Below, piece by piece: positions 63,648 through 64,000 of a stretch of 64,000 bases of DNA. This DNA comes from Pycnococcus provasolii (taxonomy: Eukaryota; Chlorophyta; Pseudoscourfieldiophyceae; Pseudoscourfieldiales): contig CP150556.1 in assembly GCA_049487715.1 (NCBI GenBank), forward strand, positions 434,001 through 498,000, written 5' to 3'. The notes under the pieces are model-generated. The model searched no databases, was not told the DNA's origin, and worked only from the letters and a program-made list of their open reading frames with translations. The stretch's first letter is position 1; the number at the start of each line of letters is the position of its first letter. The position numbers were made by a program, and so were the translations under genes.

Positions 63648-64000
63648 GAAAGAAACGCTTAAGGTGAAAGCTCGTTGCTTCGTTACAAGAACAAAACAAC
63701 AAGAATAAAAGCTAATTTCCCTTTTCCCCTCGGGGGACGTAGATCCCTTAAGTCCCCACAGATCTGCAACATGCCCCGGGAACGGTCGCGAGCTCCGTCC
63801 ACCCTCGCTCAATGGAGACGATATGTAATGAGTGGCTATGGACCACTGACGCGCTTCAGCTGGCGGCGCGCTGGCGGCTATACTACTTTTACTTTACTAT
63901 TGTAATATCATTCTCTTCTTCTACTATACCTTTTACTTGTTCACGAACCCTACAGCGCCATGGCTGCTTCCCATTCCGTTAGGGGACGTCTTCGGAGAGG
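63648..64000. other. Window end, 5' flank of the RCC1-like gene
   Basis: No further gene is supported before the window end. The RCC1-like frame extends upstream of 63647 to 63812 without a better start, and this is probably 5' UTR. Confidence 0.4.

Overview
The window is nuclear DNA of a eukaryote, most likely a unicellular green alga of prasinophyte grade. Evidence: spliceosomal GT-AG introns (few and short, 89-110 nt), a probable plastid-targeted membrane protein of the plant lineage, motile-cilium genes (alpha-tubulin and an outer-arm-dynein docking coiled coil), and the green-algal polyadenylation word TGTAA at or just after several stop codons. Genes are dense, usually single-exon, and lie on both strands with 100-1500 bp spacers. 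The species cannot be fixed from the sequence alone. 

Layout. 0-11 kb: a large polytopic membrane protein, an RCC1-like repeat protein, a two-exon plastid protein, alpha-tubulin and cytosolic phenylalanyl-tRNA synthetase alpha. 11-22 kb: a membrane-anchored unknown, an unknown 384-aa protein, a protein with a PARP-type zinc-finger-like motif, a DEAH-box RNA helicase, a coiled-coil protein and a ubiquitin-like-domain protein. 22-30 kb: a J-domain protein with poly-Q and SUMO-interaction-like motifs, guanylate kinase, proteasome beta5, a PX-PH-AGC protein kinase and a small unknown. 30-43 kb: a frame-disrupted trypsin-like protease, a 2-oxoglutarate dioxygenase, organellar uL18, a coiled-coil/EF-hand-like protein, a small two-exon gene, a secreted Cys-rich peptide gene, an ankyrin protein and a small TM protein. 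43-55 kb: a coiled-coil protein, a 1.15-kb spacer with an inverted-repeat element, an unknown, the ODA docking subunit, a HIF-prolyl-hydroxylase (EGLN)-like gene broken by a +1 shift, and a disordered proline-rich protein. 55-64 kb: an E(z)-type histone methyltransferase, a tiny acidic ORF, a four-TM protein, a two-TM channel-like protein with DEG/ENaC architecture, and a second RCC1-like gene with one intron. 

The genes are mostly unrelated housekeeping functions; this is ordinary eukaryotic chromosome, not an operon or island. The most interesting signals are (i) interstitial TTAGGG/CCCTAA clusters, all nine of them in upstream spacers and none inside genes; (ii) five +1-type reading-frame discontinuities in otherwise conserved genes, all in the same direction; (iii) a compact element built from 28-bp inverted repeats, a 34-bp perfect palindrome and 28-bp direct repeats; (iv) a dispersed repeat that has entered the 3' end of a kinase gene; and (v) stop codons embedded in TGTAA. 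I saw no rRNA, tRNA or CRISPR array.
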